Shown here: positions 10,853 to 21,696 of the stretch, piece by piece
Position numbering within the stretch: position 1 is the stretch's first letter
Layout: each line of letters starts with the position of its first letter
NCBI GenBank assembly: GCA_956465555.1
Contig: OY101117.1
Span: 3,162,001-3,226,000, forward strand
Source: Nitzschia sp. pyKryTriq1
Taxonomy: Eukaryota > Bacillariophyta > Bacillariophyceae > Bacillariales > Bacillariaceae
Direction of reading: 5' to 3'
DNA: 64,000 nucleotides
Translations under genes and position numbers: made by a program
Notes under the pieces: model-generated
Told to the model about the DNA's origin: nothing
Databases searched by the model: none
The model's input: only the letters and a program-made list of their open reading frames with translations

Positions 10853-12921
10853 TTAGGCCGACGTAGCATTCAAGGGATTTGGTGTCCCATGTTTATCCGA
10901 GCCGTTGGGTCCTCCGGATGATGGCGATGGTTGTGAGAGTTGCATGGTGGCCTCCTGCATAAATGCTTGTTCCTGTTCAGGATCAAACATGGCGGCAAAG
11001 TCCATATCGATGTCATCGACATTCCCACCAAGGTCGTTCCAGTTGATTCCCTCCATTGGAATGTGCCCCTCGTCTCCATAAGGTTGTGATGGTGGTGGCA
11101 TTCCCACCAATGGCGGCGGAGCCTGCAAAACCTGCCCAATGACCGACGGCTTGGTATAATTGACAGACTCGGCCACATGGCCAGCGGCCGCAAGAGCACT
11201 AGCCTGTCGTTCCCTGTCAGCCAAATCTTCCTGAACCCGTGCTCGTTGATCTGGTGGAAGATTCGCAAAGTGATAATTGTGATTGAGGCCTGAAGGACTA
11301 GGTGCCAGCAAGGGTGGAGGATTCGAGCCTCCGTTCATCAAGATGCCCAAACCTGTTTGTGGCTGCACCGACTGACTTTGTGGATGCGAAGGAGACATGG
11401 ATCGAAAATGTGCAGCTCTTTGTTCGCCCTGCCCACTGTGAAATCAAAATAGAAATGCAAGAAAGCAAGCAAGCAGATAGACAAAACACGGTCAGAACAC
11501 GACCGCTGGAAAGTGCAACAACACATCAGCAAAATAAATCCAGATGGCACGTACGTGGACATGACGGAAGGTTGTAGTAACATTGGGGCCGCCGATGATG
11601 GCCCCGCTGGTGATTCTAGTGCATACGAGGCTGGCGAGTCCCCCACGGACGACATGCCCACAGACGCTGGACTAGAAGCGCCACTTCGCCCTCCCATTGC
11701 CGGCGATGGCCGCAGCTTGGGCGAACCATTTTGTTTGGTGCGTTTCATTTGCAAACATCGTTCCGGGTGATCTCGATGGAAATTTTCATGTCGGTAAGCC
11801 CCCGCATCTGGGCCTTTTGTGACTCTTCGGAATCCATATAGGTTCAATTGTCGCTGGAAGCTGGTGAGCTTGGTGTGCCGGAAGTAACGAGGTAAAATGT
11901 CCCCTACAAATTTGTCCGCGTCTCGGACCATAAATCCGTCTCCCTTGGGCAACCATGCCACAACACTGGCATCTTCCTTTCGCAGCATTTCCATTAATTT
12001 GCGCGGGAAAGGATTGGAATGCCCTGTGCTGCTAGAACCACCAGGGCTACTCGTTGCCGATAAAGCGGGTGACACCGATGCCCCGCGTCCAGAGCTTCGT
12101 CGTCCCGAGCTACCAGAATTGTTGGTAGTGGCGGGCGACGAGGACAAATTGGCAGCCCCCGGACTTAGGGACAAACCTGGCTGGACTTTGATGACCCCAG
12201 CGGCCATGCCACCGCTCACGGGCATCAAAATGGCAGCAGGAGGAGTTCCTGCATGTGGTTGTTGATTATGTTGGGCTTCCGTCCGCGCCGTATCGAAATT
12301 ATCACGCAGAGATTGTTGGTGAACATTAGAGGAAACGACCGTGGCGGGCGGCCCTTGCTGGCCTGTTTCTTGTTGCCGCTGCTGTGCCGCAGCCCTGAAA
12401 CCAGCCAGATACATAGCCCGCAGCTGTTCCTGCTTGACGTCGACCACGGCCGGGGCAGCTGCCGCGCTCGGGTCGTTGTCATCATCGCCCTCCGTGAGAA
12501 TACTCTGCAAGGCAGCGTCCATACTGTCCTTCAACGCAGTCATATCCATCGGATCTACATTATCTGCAGCATCCAGCGATGGCAGTGACGTGGAACTGGC
12601 ACCGGACCGAGCCAAGAAAGAGGCTGGCTTTCCAGAGTGTTGTGGTTGATCGGAAAGACTCGTGGCCATGTTGGGCGTGCTACTACTAGAGCTCATGTGA
12701 TTGGATTGACCGTTGGAGGTTGCGAAGGGAGCCGCGTGTGACGATTCTTCTTCTTGCTTGATGGGCACGTTGGATGACTCCGCTGGTGCTTGCTCCGCTG
12801 CTGAAGGCGCTGATGAAGTCTCCTTGTCTTCTTGTTTCAATCCAGCCCCCAGTTGAATCCCAAAGACCATGCTTTTTGTTACTGCTTCCGACAGATTAAT
12901 CAAAGTTAATGCTTTGCCCAC
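10853..12921 (-). CDS. Heat shock transcription factor, large, two exons
   Basis: Exon 1 (12921-11555) and exon 2 (11435-10853) join across a 119-bp intron with a GTACGT donor and TTTCACAG acceptor, phase 2, giving 649 residues. The HSF DNA-binding domain lies unusually far in, at about residues 302-394. It starts N-P-F-P-R-K-L and contains W-L-P-K-G-D-G-F, the recognition helix core [14 protein letters not shown], and F-H-R-D-H-P. The first 300 residues are Ser/Ala/Gln-rich with two V/I-K-Q-E motifs that could be SUMO sites (inference). The C-terminus is Pro/Gln-rich with an acidic segment near the end that may serve as an activation domain. It should act in the nucleus on heat-shock elements or related sites. 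A clear heptad trimerisation coiled coil was not identified by eye. Confidence 0.93.
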
Positions 12922-15253
12922 TGTCAGTCACTAGAGCTCCGTGCGTGCTGTTAATATCTCGCTTTGCTTTCTCGCCTCTTCCTAGCAGGTCACCAAATTA
13001 TTTTTTAGTAATTCTCGATACGAATCAATCTGAATCACTTGATCAGGAAATCAGCGAATTGCAGGTGTTGTCTGTATGACGCTGGTCTTGATGGCAGATG
13101 AAATTGATTGATCAATGCTTGACACGCAGTGTTCCCTTGCTTGGAGATGGATTATTCAAACAAGGCGGCGATATTGATAGGCTCTTTTTTTTAGTATTGG
13201 TACTTCAATTGTTTCGGCGGACGCCCTCTCGCAATACCTCGTAATACTCTTTCGGGCGTGGCCTATCGCGTGTTGTACTCGTGGACCCGTAGATACAAGT
13301 ACTCGTACTCGTACTCGTACAGGTAGCGACGATGATCGGATGAGCGATCGATGCGGCGGGCCGGGATGTCAGAATTTTCCACTGCGACGGTCTACGTGCG
13401 GTTTGCGTGCGCTGTTGCAGCAACTTTCTCACGCACGAGATACAGCGCAGTGCAGAGGTGAAAAGTTTCGCAAAGGACTGTTTTAGCTCTTAAAATGGCT
13501 TGCCGACCAATGACCGAAACAGCAAAAAGTCTTCCTTCGAACAATGAATGAATGAATGAATCCTCGTTGAAGCTTCCGATATTGTTATTCTTTTTTTCCT
13601 CGCCAAAGTCAATCGATTGATTGATTCAGATTATGATGAATTGAAATGTTTTTCGCGGAAGCTGACTGATGGCAATGATGCAGAAAGCGGACGAAAGGAG
13701 GAACCGAGAGGAGGATGAGATTATTGGGCGCGAAAACACTGATGTGTGCGGAACCGCGGTTACAGTTGTTGTTGTTGTTGTTGTCTTTTGCTTTGCCGCT
13801 GCGCGCGCGCGGTCACTCGGTTTGGTAGAAAAAATACGGCGATCTCACGCAGAAAACTCAAACTGCCGCCAACCCCAATCAGAATTCGGAAATATCGAGA
13901 TTTACCAATCACAGCGGCTCTTTGTTCCGCGAACTTTTCGTTCAGTTAACGGCAATCTTAACGTCTCCTATGTTCGCATGCACTGCAGTCCGAACAGTCG
14001 AAAAAGCGAAGCCTTGACATTCCCAAAAAACAAAAAAAGCGTCCTACTGTATGCACCATGGGGAAAGTCGACACTCGACAACAAAACATACTTTCACTGC
14101 ATCATCATGCCTTTTGCAACCACATGTCACATCGGTGCTGGAAAGAACAGTGGGATTTACGCGGCTCTTGGTGGAAGCATGATTGATTGATTGATTGATT
14201 GATTGATTCCTTCCCAATAAAACGGGCATCATCCTAATGCATCAACATCGATGACAATTATTATTGTGTGTCTGGTAGTGCTACGGGGATTGAAAACAAC
14301 TCGTATCGTCCAGATGCATGCGGCTGGGATAACAACATCTCAGTTTTATTTTTGTCATCGCACTCTCGTTGGAGTCGTAGCTGGCTTTTCTTCATTCTAG
14401 CCTGGAGAGTGCCGTGACCCATTTTCGGAGTACGACACATACATAGAATCTTCCCGAAGAAGGAGCGAAGCAGTGGTGCAATTTCACCAAAAGCAGATTT
14501 TTAGCAGAGCGAGCTCGCGAAAAGATTATGATTATTTTATATTGTTCCATCGTTTGCTCTGCTCGTGGTGGCTGTCTCAGCTAGAGGGCAGCAGACCATG
14601 ATCACTCGACATCTGGGGGCACGTTAGTCTCGGGCGGAATATGCGGTAGAGATAGTAAAAGCAAAGAACAATAGAAGAAATACAATCAATAGTTTTAAAT
14701 ATCAAAAGTGATGCGAGCTAGAGATATGACGGCATGAATGAAAACCGCAGGCACAGCTTTACTCTCTAATACTACTACCTACTAGTCAAGTTCCCCAGAG
14801 ACGAGCTACCAAGAATAGATAGTAGAGATAGAGCCTACTGTACCATAACACCACACTCGTAGGTATGAAGGATGTTACAACATGTAAAGTACTTGTTACA
14901 ACAAGTATAATAATAGTACGAGATGGCCGCATGCATGCATGCGCGGCTTGCAGAGTCGATTCCATTGACTAATAAAGAGGTGTCAACAATCAACAACATA
15001 ACTACCAGGTACTGAGACCAAAAAATAAATGTGAACTTTTACTTGTACTGTATTAGGAGTGTGGCAGCCTTCACCTTTCTTCCATGCATTTTTATGAATT
15101 CATGAGAGGGAGACACAACAACCTCTCTCACACCTCTCACATCACACCTCTGGGAAGACACAAAACCTCGTTCATCTGCGGGTTTGTCACGCTTGTCTAT
15201 AAGTATAGTCGTCACTCATATGAAACCGAAAGATTGATTCATTCATTCATCCG
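12922..15253. other. Long intergenic region with microsatellites, no supported gene
   Basis: Holds the promoter side of the HSF gene and several short tandem repeats: GAAT at 13545-13560, GTT near 13765-13785 and ATTG at 14183-14208. A 173-residue open frame at 13669-14190 has a run of valines coded by the GTT repeat and no recognisable feature, so it is not called. From 14210 to 15250 nothing is seen beyond TAGTA-rich words and a GCATGC palindrome cluster near 14930. Confidence 0.55.
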
Positions 15254-16480
15254 ATGGCAGAATTAGTATGCACCTTCCATCCCCCCAAACTTGAATCATG
15301 GCTGTACGTGGTCGCCTGCCACGGGGCGTACTGTGTGGGCGGCGGTGTCCCGATTGGTCTGTGGGCGTATTATGTGGGACGTCGGAGACCTCGATGTTGC
15401 GTTGGGCTAGCCATGGTGGTCGCGCTATCCATTCCCCTCTATCTTCACCACTCTTATCGAGGCAGCAGCAGTGGTGAATCAATCGATCCTCTGCCGTCGC
15501 CGGTCGTCTGGGTTGGGCATTTTTTGGGAAGTACCTTTGGATTTTCTACCGCTTTCAAGCTGTGGAATGTGGCGTATCAACAATTTCCCGAAGGAGCCGA
15601 CGCTTCTCTTCAAATATTCTTGGCATGGTTTTTGATTCTACCGGAACCGCAATTTGTCAAGGGCAAGACACGAACGCTATCTAGAGATGAGATCCAGGAA
15701 CACTTGTCGGGCGTATTGTACAAGATTGTCGGGATATTTGTGTTGCTGAGCATGTTGACTACTCCTGCAACAACAACACGGGAGGTGGTGGCAGGGTCGG
15801 AAAGTAATAGTGATACTGCAAAGGCGCAGAATGGTGGGTGGTCGTCGATACTGGCATGGATTTTGCAAATCTTACCTACCAAAGGAGACAGCTTGGTGGA
15901 AGAAGCGTGGAATGGATGGCTTCATTTATGGTGGCTCTATACATGGGTCTCTTTTTGGTTAGAAGCCTCGGTCCTTGTGACCATGCCCATTACAGGCTTC
16001 CAAGCTATGGAGCCCGCGTTTCGAAATCCGCTTCTCGAATCCAGATCGTTTCAAGAAGTCTGGGGGACGCGATGGAATTTGCCGATCCAAGCTTTGCTAC
16101 AACGAACTGCCTACGTTCCTTTGCGCAAACAAGGATACAGCCGAACCATTGCCGCAGTTGGGACGTTTGTCGTATCGGGGATCCTTCACGAATACAACTT
16201 TTGGACGCACAATTTTGCGGCCTACCGTCAACCTGGCATTGCAACCTTGTTCTTCGTCGCGATGGGCTTCCTTATGTTGGTCGAGAGTAAGATCTGGGCC
16301 ATACTCGTACCAGCGCCATTGCGAGCTCTCATTCAGAAACACGTTCCGTCATTCCTGGTCTCCTTTGCGCTCATCATGTTATCCGCCATTCCCGTGGAGC
16401 GATATTTTATCAAGAGTTGGTTGGAAGCTGGTATGATCGAAGCCTCTTCCCAGCTTTTCCCTCACGTCACCTGCCGGTAG
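15254..16480 (+). CDS. MBOAT-family acyltransferase, wax-synthase-like
   Basis: A 408-residue polytopic membrane protein without visible introns. It has several hydrophobic helices, a T-R-W-N block (residues about 272-275) inside F-Q-E-V-W-G-T-R-W-N-L-P, and the catalytic-type histidine (about residue 312) in V-S-G-I-L-H-E-Y. That pairing is the hallmark of plant-type wax synthases and related MBOAT enzymes, which pass a fatty acyl group from acyl-CoA to an alcohol or sterol in the ER. The loop between about residues 170 and 215 is poorly hydrophobic and Ser/Thr-rich, probably extramembrane. Whether it makes wax esters, sterol esters or triacylglycerol cannot be told from sequence. The 3' end faces the F-box gene 134 bp away. 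Confidence 0.85.
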   Translation: MAELVCTFHPPKLESWLYVVACHGAYCVGGGVPIGLWAYYVGRRRPRCCVGLAMVVALSIPLYLHHSYRGSSSGESIDPLPSPVVWVGHFLGSTFGFSTAFKLWNVAYQQFPEGADASLQIFLAWFLILPEPQFVKGKTRTLSRDEIQEHLSGVLYKIVGIFVLLSMLTTPATTTREVVAGSESNSDTAKAQNGGWSSILAWILQILPTKGDSLVEEAWNGWLHLWWLYTWVSFWLEASVLVTMPITGFQAMEPAFRNPLLESRSFQEVWGTRWNLPIQALLQRTAYVPLRKQGYSRTIAAVGTFVVSGILHEYNFWTHNFAAYRQPGIATLFFVAMGFLMLVESKIWAILVPAPLRALIQKHVPSFLVSFALIMLSAIPVERYFIKSWLEAGMIEASSQLFPHVTCR

Positions 16481-16614
16481 TAGTAAATGTCGTTTGGTGA
16501 TTTGCCGCTAAAGAATCCAACTACGAGCACAACAAGACTTTCGCAGTCGTCGTGCTTATTTAAAATAAACAAATGCTAGCTACCGTATACGCAAGTCCAC
16601 GGTTTTCTTATACA

Positions 16615-18057
16615 TCATCCGAGATACTCATTCGAAATGGTGACCAGTGGATGCTCCACTGTCATGGGACGATTCTTGTAGCATTCATTTGCGAGAACCA
16701 TCATCCATCCTGACACGGCATCTGGTGCCGGATCTGGATGAAACCCGGGCTCTTCCTCATCCAATGTCCTACTACTAGTAATCCAAGGGGGTATCGTGAA
16801 CCAAATGTGAAAACGTTCATTGTTGGCGATAAAATGCCGCCCTTCTTCTAAAAGTTGCCACGTGGGAGAAATAGCAAAATGGGGACTTTGGAATCGCAGC
16901 AAAATCATTGGTGGAATCATCACATCCGTTTGGACTCGATCACGTCCTCGAAAGGCTGGACCGAGTGGACCGAATTGATGATATCGAGTCTCAATGACAA
17001 ACGTCTCCCGTTGTTCTCGTTGCCCCTCATCCGATCTTTCCACCAACCTCCTCTCGTTTTGCAGGCTGACAAGATCGCTCACAACCCGAGTGATTTCATC
17101 AACCACCGATGTACCCGTCGCCAAAAAGCAATAGTGGGGGTGTATGTATTCGACATTTTGTGGCTCTGTCCGACCAAGTATTCCATGAAGAGGCGACACC
17201 AATTTGTACAACGCCAATTGTTGGCGTGTCATGGGAAATGTTCTCAAAAGTGTAGAGTGTAGAAAGACCCACCGTCGATACCAGTGAACCGGGCCCTCGT
17301 CCTTGTGTAACGGATCTATTAAGTCTTGAGTCCATGTATAGTGATTCGTCTTACCCTCTACGATACCGGCTACCGAGTGAGCCATCAAGAAGTAGGCAAT
17401 CAGAACGTCACCAATATAATTTTCCAGTGTTGTAGTGACGGAAAGAGGCGCGTTGGCAGCAAAGCCACGATCAGCCAATGGAGGATGACACGCGACAGTC
17501 GAATTCGCTAGCAACCGTTCATGAATTCGATGCGCTTTGGATACCGACTGCAGCTCCTGTAGACACGCTTGGAAATTGTTGGTGGAGATTCCTTGTTCGG
17601 ATATCAGTTGTAGATCCTCTTGCTGCAAATCCAGCAAGAGCCATCGCACGTCATCATTGGAGAGATGAGACATGGGAAGGGCTCTGTACAAAGCCTGTAT
17701 TCTTTCGACGATCGAAGGCAACACATGCCATTGATTCTTGTCGCCGTTGATTGGTTGTAGGAGAACGTCGACATTCGTCTCCGTATCGATGGTCCTGCTG
17801 GACGACGACATCGACAGGGTTGGAATCTCTCGCACTGGCACTACGCGAGAAGGTTCCGAGAGCTGATACGCATGGCGGAATAAGAATTGACGAGCGCGAC
17901 GCCGCTTCAAGTGAGGCAAAATGTCTCGCAATAGCCCTTGTCGGGAAACCTGAGAGTACCGAAGACAGTCTCGCAGAGGCAAATACTCGAGCACATGATT
18001 GCGAGTATCCGGCGAAAGGGCGGCAAGAGGCGAGGCCATCATCATCATCATCATCAT
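16615..18057 (-). CDS. F-box-like protein of unknown target
   Basis: The first ATG is at 18057, within a CAT trinucleotide repeat that encodes seven consecutive Met; the last of them (18039, M-A-S-P-L) may be the working start, giving 474-480 residues. Residues about 10-55 resemble an F-box: L-S-P-D-T-R-N-H-V-L-E-Y-L-P-L-R-D-C-L-R-Y-S-Q-V-S-R. The remainder has no recognised repeat or domain but is well composed and uninterrupted, with Trp-rich segments in the C-terminal third. F-box proteins usually present substrates to SCF ubiquitin ligases; that role is inferred from the N-terminus only. Convergent with the MBOAT gene. Confidence 0.72.
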   Translation of the reverse strand: MMMMMMMASPLAALSPDTRNHVLEYLPLRDCLRYSQVSRQGLLRDILPHLKRRRARQFLFRHAYQLSEPSRVVPVREIPTLSMSSSSRTIDTETNVDVLLQPINGDKNQWHVLPSIVERIQALYRALPMSHLSNDDVRWLLLDLQQEDLQLISEQGISTNNFQACLQELQSVSKAHRIHERLLANSTVACHPPLADRGFAANAPLSVTTTLENYIGDVLIAYFLMAHSVAGIVEGKTNHYTWTQDLIDPLHKDEGPVHWYRRWVFLHSTLLRTFPMTRQQLALYKLVSPLHGILGRTEPQNVEYIHPHYCFLATGTSVVDEITRVVSDLVSLQNERRLVERSDEGQREQRETFVIETRYHQFGPLGPAFRGRDRVQTDVMIPPMILLRFQSPHFAISPTWQLLEEGRHFIANNERFHIWFTIPPWITSSRTLDEEEPGFHPDPAPDAVSGWMMVLANECYKNRPMTVEHPLVTISNEYLG

Positions 18058-18063
18058 CACCAC
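18037..18063 (+). repeat. CAT/CAC trinucleotide microsatellite at an F-box gene start
   Basis: Seven CAT units followed by CAC units overlie the first codons of the minus-strand F-box-like gene, so length changes would alter only a poly-Met leader. Confidence 0.85.
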
Positions 18064-18420
18064 CAATTGCCGGTCGCGGTCAAAAATGCTTTGCAGTATG
18101 CAGCGGGCGTAGAAGTACGATACAGCATACGAGTAAAACGCTGAATGGTCTGCAAGTGCCGTACAGTACTTGGTATTTACAGTATTACTTGGTACCGCAG
18201 GTACTGGTACAATACCGACCGGAGAGAGAGTTAAAACATTGGCTCCACCACCGCCATCGTCGTGTATGCGGCACTTTTCTTTTTAAATATTGAGTCAGTT
18301 CTTGCATTCACTCCAGTGAGTCGTAGAGTTGGATCTTCGACTAAAATGATCGCATTCTTGCCAGTGATATCTTATTTCTACAGGTACTACAGCACAACGT
18401 AGTACGTGTACTGCGTAGCA

Positions 18421-18442
18421 TGTTGTTGTTGTTGTTGTTGTT
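18421..18442 (+). repeat. TGT trinucleotide microsatellite
   Basis: About seven TGT units in the gap between the F-box-like gene and the reverse transcriptase fragment. Confidence 0.8.
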
Positions 18443-18602
18443 AACTGTCTCTAGTCCCATTGAGCGTGGTTAGAACGGGATATCAATCCCACCAGAGGCT
18501 CGCAGGCACTTAGACTAGACTACTAAGTGCGTTCTTAGACTACCTACTCTTGTTCCCCGTCGGATTCCTGGTCGGATACCACGGCCGCCTGTGCTTCTTC
18601 GT

Positions 18603-19508
18603 CTAGCTCCCGGACATCCGGCCCTTGATGGGCCCGGGAGTGCAGGTCATGGCCTCCGTCTTACTGGTGTTAGTCTTTAGTCCTACCCGCTCGAACAGAC
18701 CGGCAAGGCGCTCAATGGCGGTTTGCAGGTACGTGTGGTGGCGGGATCCTACCATGCCGTCATCGGCGTAGAAGCAGGCGATGTTCTCAGCAGGGCTGCC
18801 TCCGTCTAGGCCTGCCGTGATGAGTTCCGCCTCCCATGCTCGAATGATGGCATCGACGACGATGTTGAAGATGGTCGGGGATAATGGGTCCCCCTGCGTC
18901 AAACCCCGTGTTGCCGTAAACGGCTCTCCGTAGTAATTTGCTTGTCGGGCTGTGATTTGTTGCATAACCCAATAGTTGCGTAGTAGTCGTAGCACCTTCG
19001 GTCCCACTCCATACGCCTCCATTAGTTCCAGTGTCCTCTCTCGGTCGACCGCGTCGTAGGCCTTGCGGAGATCAAGGAAGATCTCGAAGACCGGGACTTG
19101 GTCGATTCGGGCGAGTTGCTGGAAGAGCTTGGCTTCGATGATGGCGGTCCCAGTACCTCTGGCGGTGCGGAAACCGTGGATGCTGTCGTGCCAGTGTATG
19201 CCAGCGTTCAAGCGAACCGTCAGTATCGATGCCACAACCTTCCAGACAATCTCCAGAAGGCCGAGGCCTCGTACTCCACCATCCGGTTTTGGAAGGAGGA
19301 CGCAGACTGAGTGTGCCATTCCCTGGGGGATTTCTCCCGTCAGAAAAACGTGCTGCACCAGTTGCACCAGTGGGTCCCAATGGGTCCGGTTTGGTTCCTC
19401 ATCCCTATCCGGATAAGCTTCTGCTCTCCACTGCTTGAGTTGTTCTGCCTTCATCTTTGAAGGCCCCGGGGATTTTCCACGAAGGTGTAGCCTTAGTAGT
19501 ATTGGCAA
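18603..19508 (-). mobile_element. Non-LTR-type reverse transcriptase fragment
   Basis: An open frame of ~300 codons without a proper ATG at its 5' end (the first codon is TTG), so a 5'-truncated piece. It carries reverse transcriptase blocks in order: K-S-P-G-P-S near the start, V-L-L-P-K-P-D-G-G, H-G-F-R, the D-L-R-K-A-Y-D-A-V-D block, L-T-Q-G-D-P-L-S-P, the catalytic C-F-Y-A-D-D-G, and the following L-K-T-N-T-S-K-T-E. The chain stops just after the thumb-side G-P-I-K-G-R-M-S, where related elements continue with a Cys-rich C-terminal part. No endonuclease, gag or RNase H domain is present. It is therefore a relic of a LINE-like retroposon, but its reading frame is still intact over 900 bp, implying recent arrival or low decay. 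Confidence 0.88.
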
Positions 19509-19960
19509 AAATTAAAGCTGCTACACTTGCCACGTGTAGGGCCGAACTGCGTAGCATATAGTGCTGCGTCTCCTACTCGTACATTTTTTGCTGTGACCTC
19601 TTCTCACAGAGTCGCAGTCATCACCAGGGTAAAGCTATTTCAGACTATAATAGCGGAGCAGCTTTCAGTCTGAATAGTAATAGCCGGCGGGTTCATTCTG
19701 ATCTGATAGAAGGAGCGCGTCTGTGTTCGACGGTGATTGATTTGCAAGAGGAAGAATGTATTTCTCACGCATTATTATGCATCCAGGGATGAGTTCGCAT
19801 CCATGTTATTAATGTGTCGTTTTCAGACACCCATCACAGATAATGAGAACACTATGATACACATTTGAGCGCTGCTGCAGCTCTTCGTATTTGATCATAT
19901 CGTGGTTACTGTACGAATACGATCATTGAATCATCATTCATCAAAATAAGACAAAGTAAA
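19509..19960. other. Intergenic, no gene seen
   Basis: Between the reverse transcriptase fragment and the first gene of the tandem membrane pair; nothing recognised. Confidence 0.55.
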
Positions 19961-20815
19961 ATGGAAAAAACTGCTGATACTCTCACGACGGACCTTGCAG
20001 CGGGATGGACAGATGATTTCTTTCCATCCGACAAGTATACCATTGCATTCTGGTTTGAGTGTTTTATGATTGCTTACGGGACCATTGCGTGTTTGGCTCC
20101 CGCAAAATTCCGCGTCTTCCTAGGATTCAAAACCGGATGGACCGAGACGAATCCCAAGGTCAGCATGGCTGTATTCGATTGGTTTCATCAACGCTCCTTC
20201 TTGGCGATGGTAACCCATGGGCTCTGTTGGATCCTTTTCGATTCCGTGGGGTTGAAGCCTACCGAAGTATATTCTCTCGCTGGCCTTCCGTGGATTGTCA
20301 TTTCCCTGCATTCTTTGCTCAACGAGATCCCCAAAGAGATGAACACTTCGATCAGGCCCGACGCCCAAATCCTCACGATGATGCTGGTACTCAATTTTCT
20401 ATTGTTCATTGGTTCGCCCCATCTTCTTTTGATCGAGAAGATCGTTAGCACTTTGACAATGATTGCTGGCTTGCAGCTGTACTTCGCACCAGCCTTGTCG
20501 GCCTCCGTCTACAAATTTCCTCAACACCATGCCGAGCAGCCTATCGTTGTCCAGCATATGAAATATTATGGCATTCAATTGATTGTCATGACAATCCTAG
20601 GAGGAACCGTGGTGTGGCAAGTGGGCGAGGAGGACACCGACAAGGAAGCTAGCCGTGCGGTTGTTCTCAATTCTTTGGCGGTGAGCTGGCTTGTGGATGT
20701 CATTTTGTACATCCCGATGCTCTCGAGTGCGAAGACGACGTTCACGAACATGAATCATATCTATGCGTGGATTGTGGTTACTGTAGCCGTAGCTTCGCTC
20801 CTCTTGACCTGGTAG
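19961..20815 (+). CDS. Unknown multispan membrane protein, tandem copy 1
   Basis: A 284-residue intronless gene encoding about eight hydrophobic segments and little else. Together with the next gene it defines a family: Y-(T/S)-I-A-F-W-(F/Y)-E-C near the start, G-(F/Y)-K-T-G-W-x-E-x-x-P-K-(V/I)-S-M, V-T-H-(G/A)-L-x-W, S-L-H-x-(L/I)-L-N-E-I-x-K-E, R-P-D-x-Q, S-P-H-L-L-L and A-G-L-Q-L-Y-x-A-P. I do not recognise these as any named transporter or enzyme. The conserved His, Glu, Asp and Arg next to membrane segments suggest a working site rather than a simple anchor (inference). No signal peptide precedes the first membrane segment. The start is the first ATG of the frame. Confidence 0.8.
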   Translation: MEKTADTLTTDLAAGWTDDFFPSDKYTIAFWFECFMIAYGTIACLAPAKFRVFLGFKTGWTETNPKVSMAVFDWFHQRSFLAMVTHGLCWILFDSVGLKPTEVYSLAGLPWIVISLHSLLNEIPKEMNTSIRPDAQILTMMLVLNFLLFIGSPHLLLIEKIVSTLTMIAGLQLYFAPALSASVYKFPQHHAEQPIVVQHMKYYGIQLIVMTILGGTVVWQVGEEDTDKEASRAVVLNSLAVSWLVDVILYIPMLSSAKTTFTNMNHIYAWIVVTVAVASLLLTW

Positions 20816-21696
20816 AGAACAGGAGATCAACAAAGGCTGCCGCTAGTGAGCTGGTTCAAAGTATAAGAAATGAGGAGAAGGCTCTATACTACCGGTAGTA
20901 GTAAATTCGGGTAGCGCAGCTATGTACTGTAAGATATACATGCAGAAACTTTATAGCAAGCATAAAGGTTATTACTCTTTGACAAAGTTCATCCTCCTCC
21001 TTCTGAACCAGAAACTCTCTCAGAGCAAATCCATACGGTACCGGTACGTAGACTATACTCACAACCAAAATAATAGGAGGAGAGACTTGGTTGAAAACCG
21101 ACTTTTCGACCCGATGGATCGGCTCTTACTTTCTGTTGGTCTGTTGGGTCGAACACCAGAAGAAGCAAGAAGAATCATCGAAGCACGCATCACAGAGACT
21201 ATCATACTAAAAGATATTAATATTTCTCTTGCAGATAGATACGTGTAGTACTGTAGGACAAAACAAAAAGCAAGTAGAGAAATAAAAAGGACGACGACCC
21301 GAAACAAAGCTAGCGCTCCGATGATAGTAGACGAAAACCTCTGACAAGACTATTTTAGCTGGGTGCGAATTATTGTAACGCTGCCGCTCTACTCTAGTAT
21401 TAGCTAGTCCTTTTTCTTGAGTTCCCATCACGATGAGAACCTGATGAGAACACTTCAGAAAATTAACACGAATGAATGACTGAAAAGCCTCTTGCCATCA
21501 ACTTTTCCCCGATACCAAATCAAAGAGGATCTACTCGTACCTACTACTACTACCTGTCGTAGTTTGAGCTTCACAATGATAAGAACCGTGCGTGACTTAG
21601 TAGCTCTCGCAACCATAAAATTGATATTCTTCGAAATTGTTGAAAGCAACCACAAACGCATTGAACTAAGACAGACAGCGATACCTCTCTTCAAAG
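20816..21696. other. Intergenic gap between tandem paralogues
   Basis: About 880 bp, no gene supported. A 108-residue open frame at 20922-21248 shows no features. Confidence 0.5.

Noticed and set aside
13669-14190. 173-codon plus-strand frame as a gene
   Set aside because: Its valine run comes from a GTT microsatellite, the rest has no domain, and no start context or splice pattern supports it.
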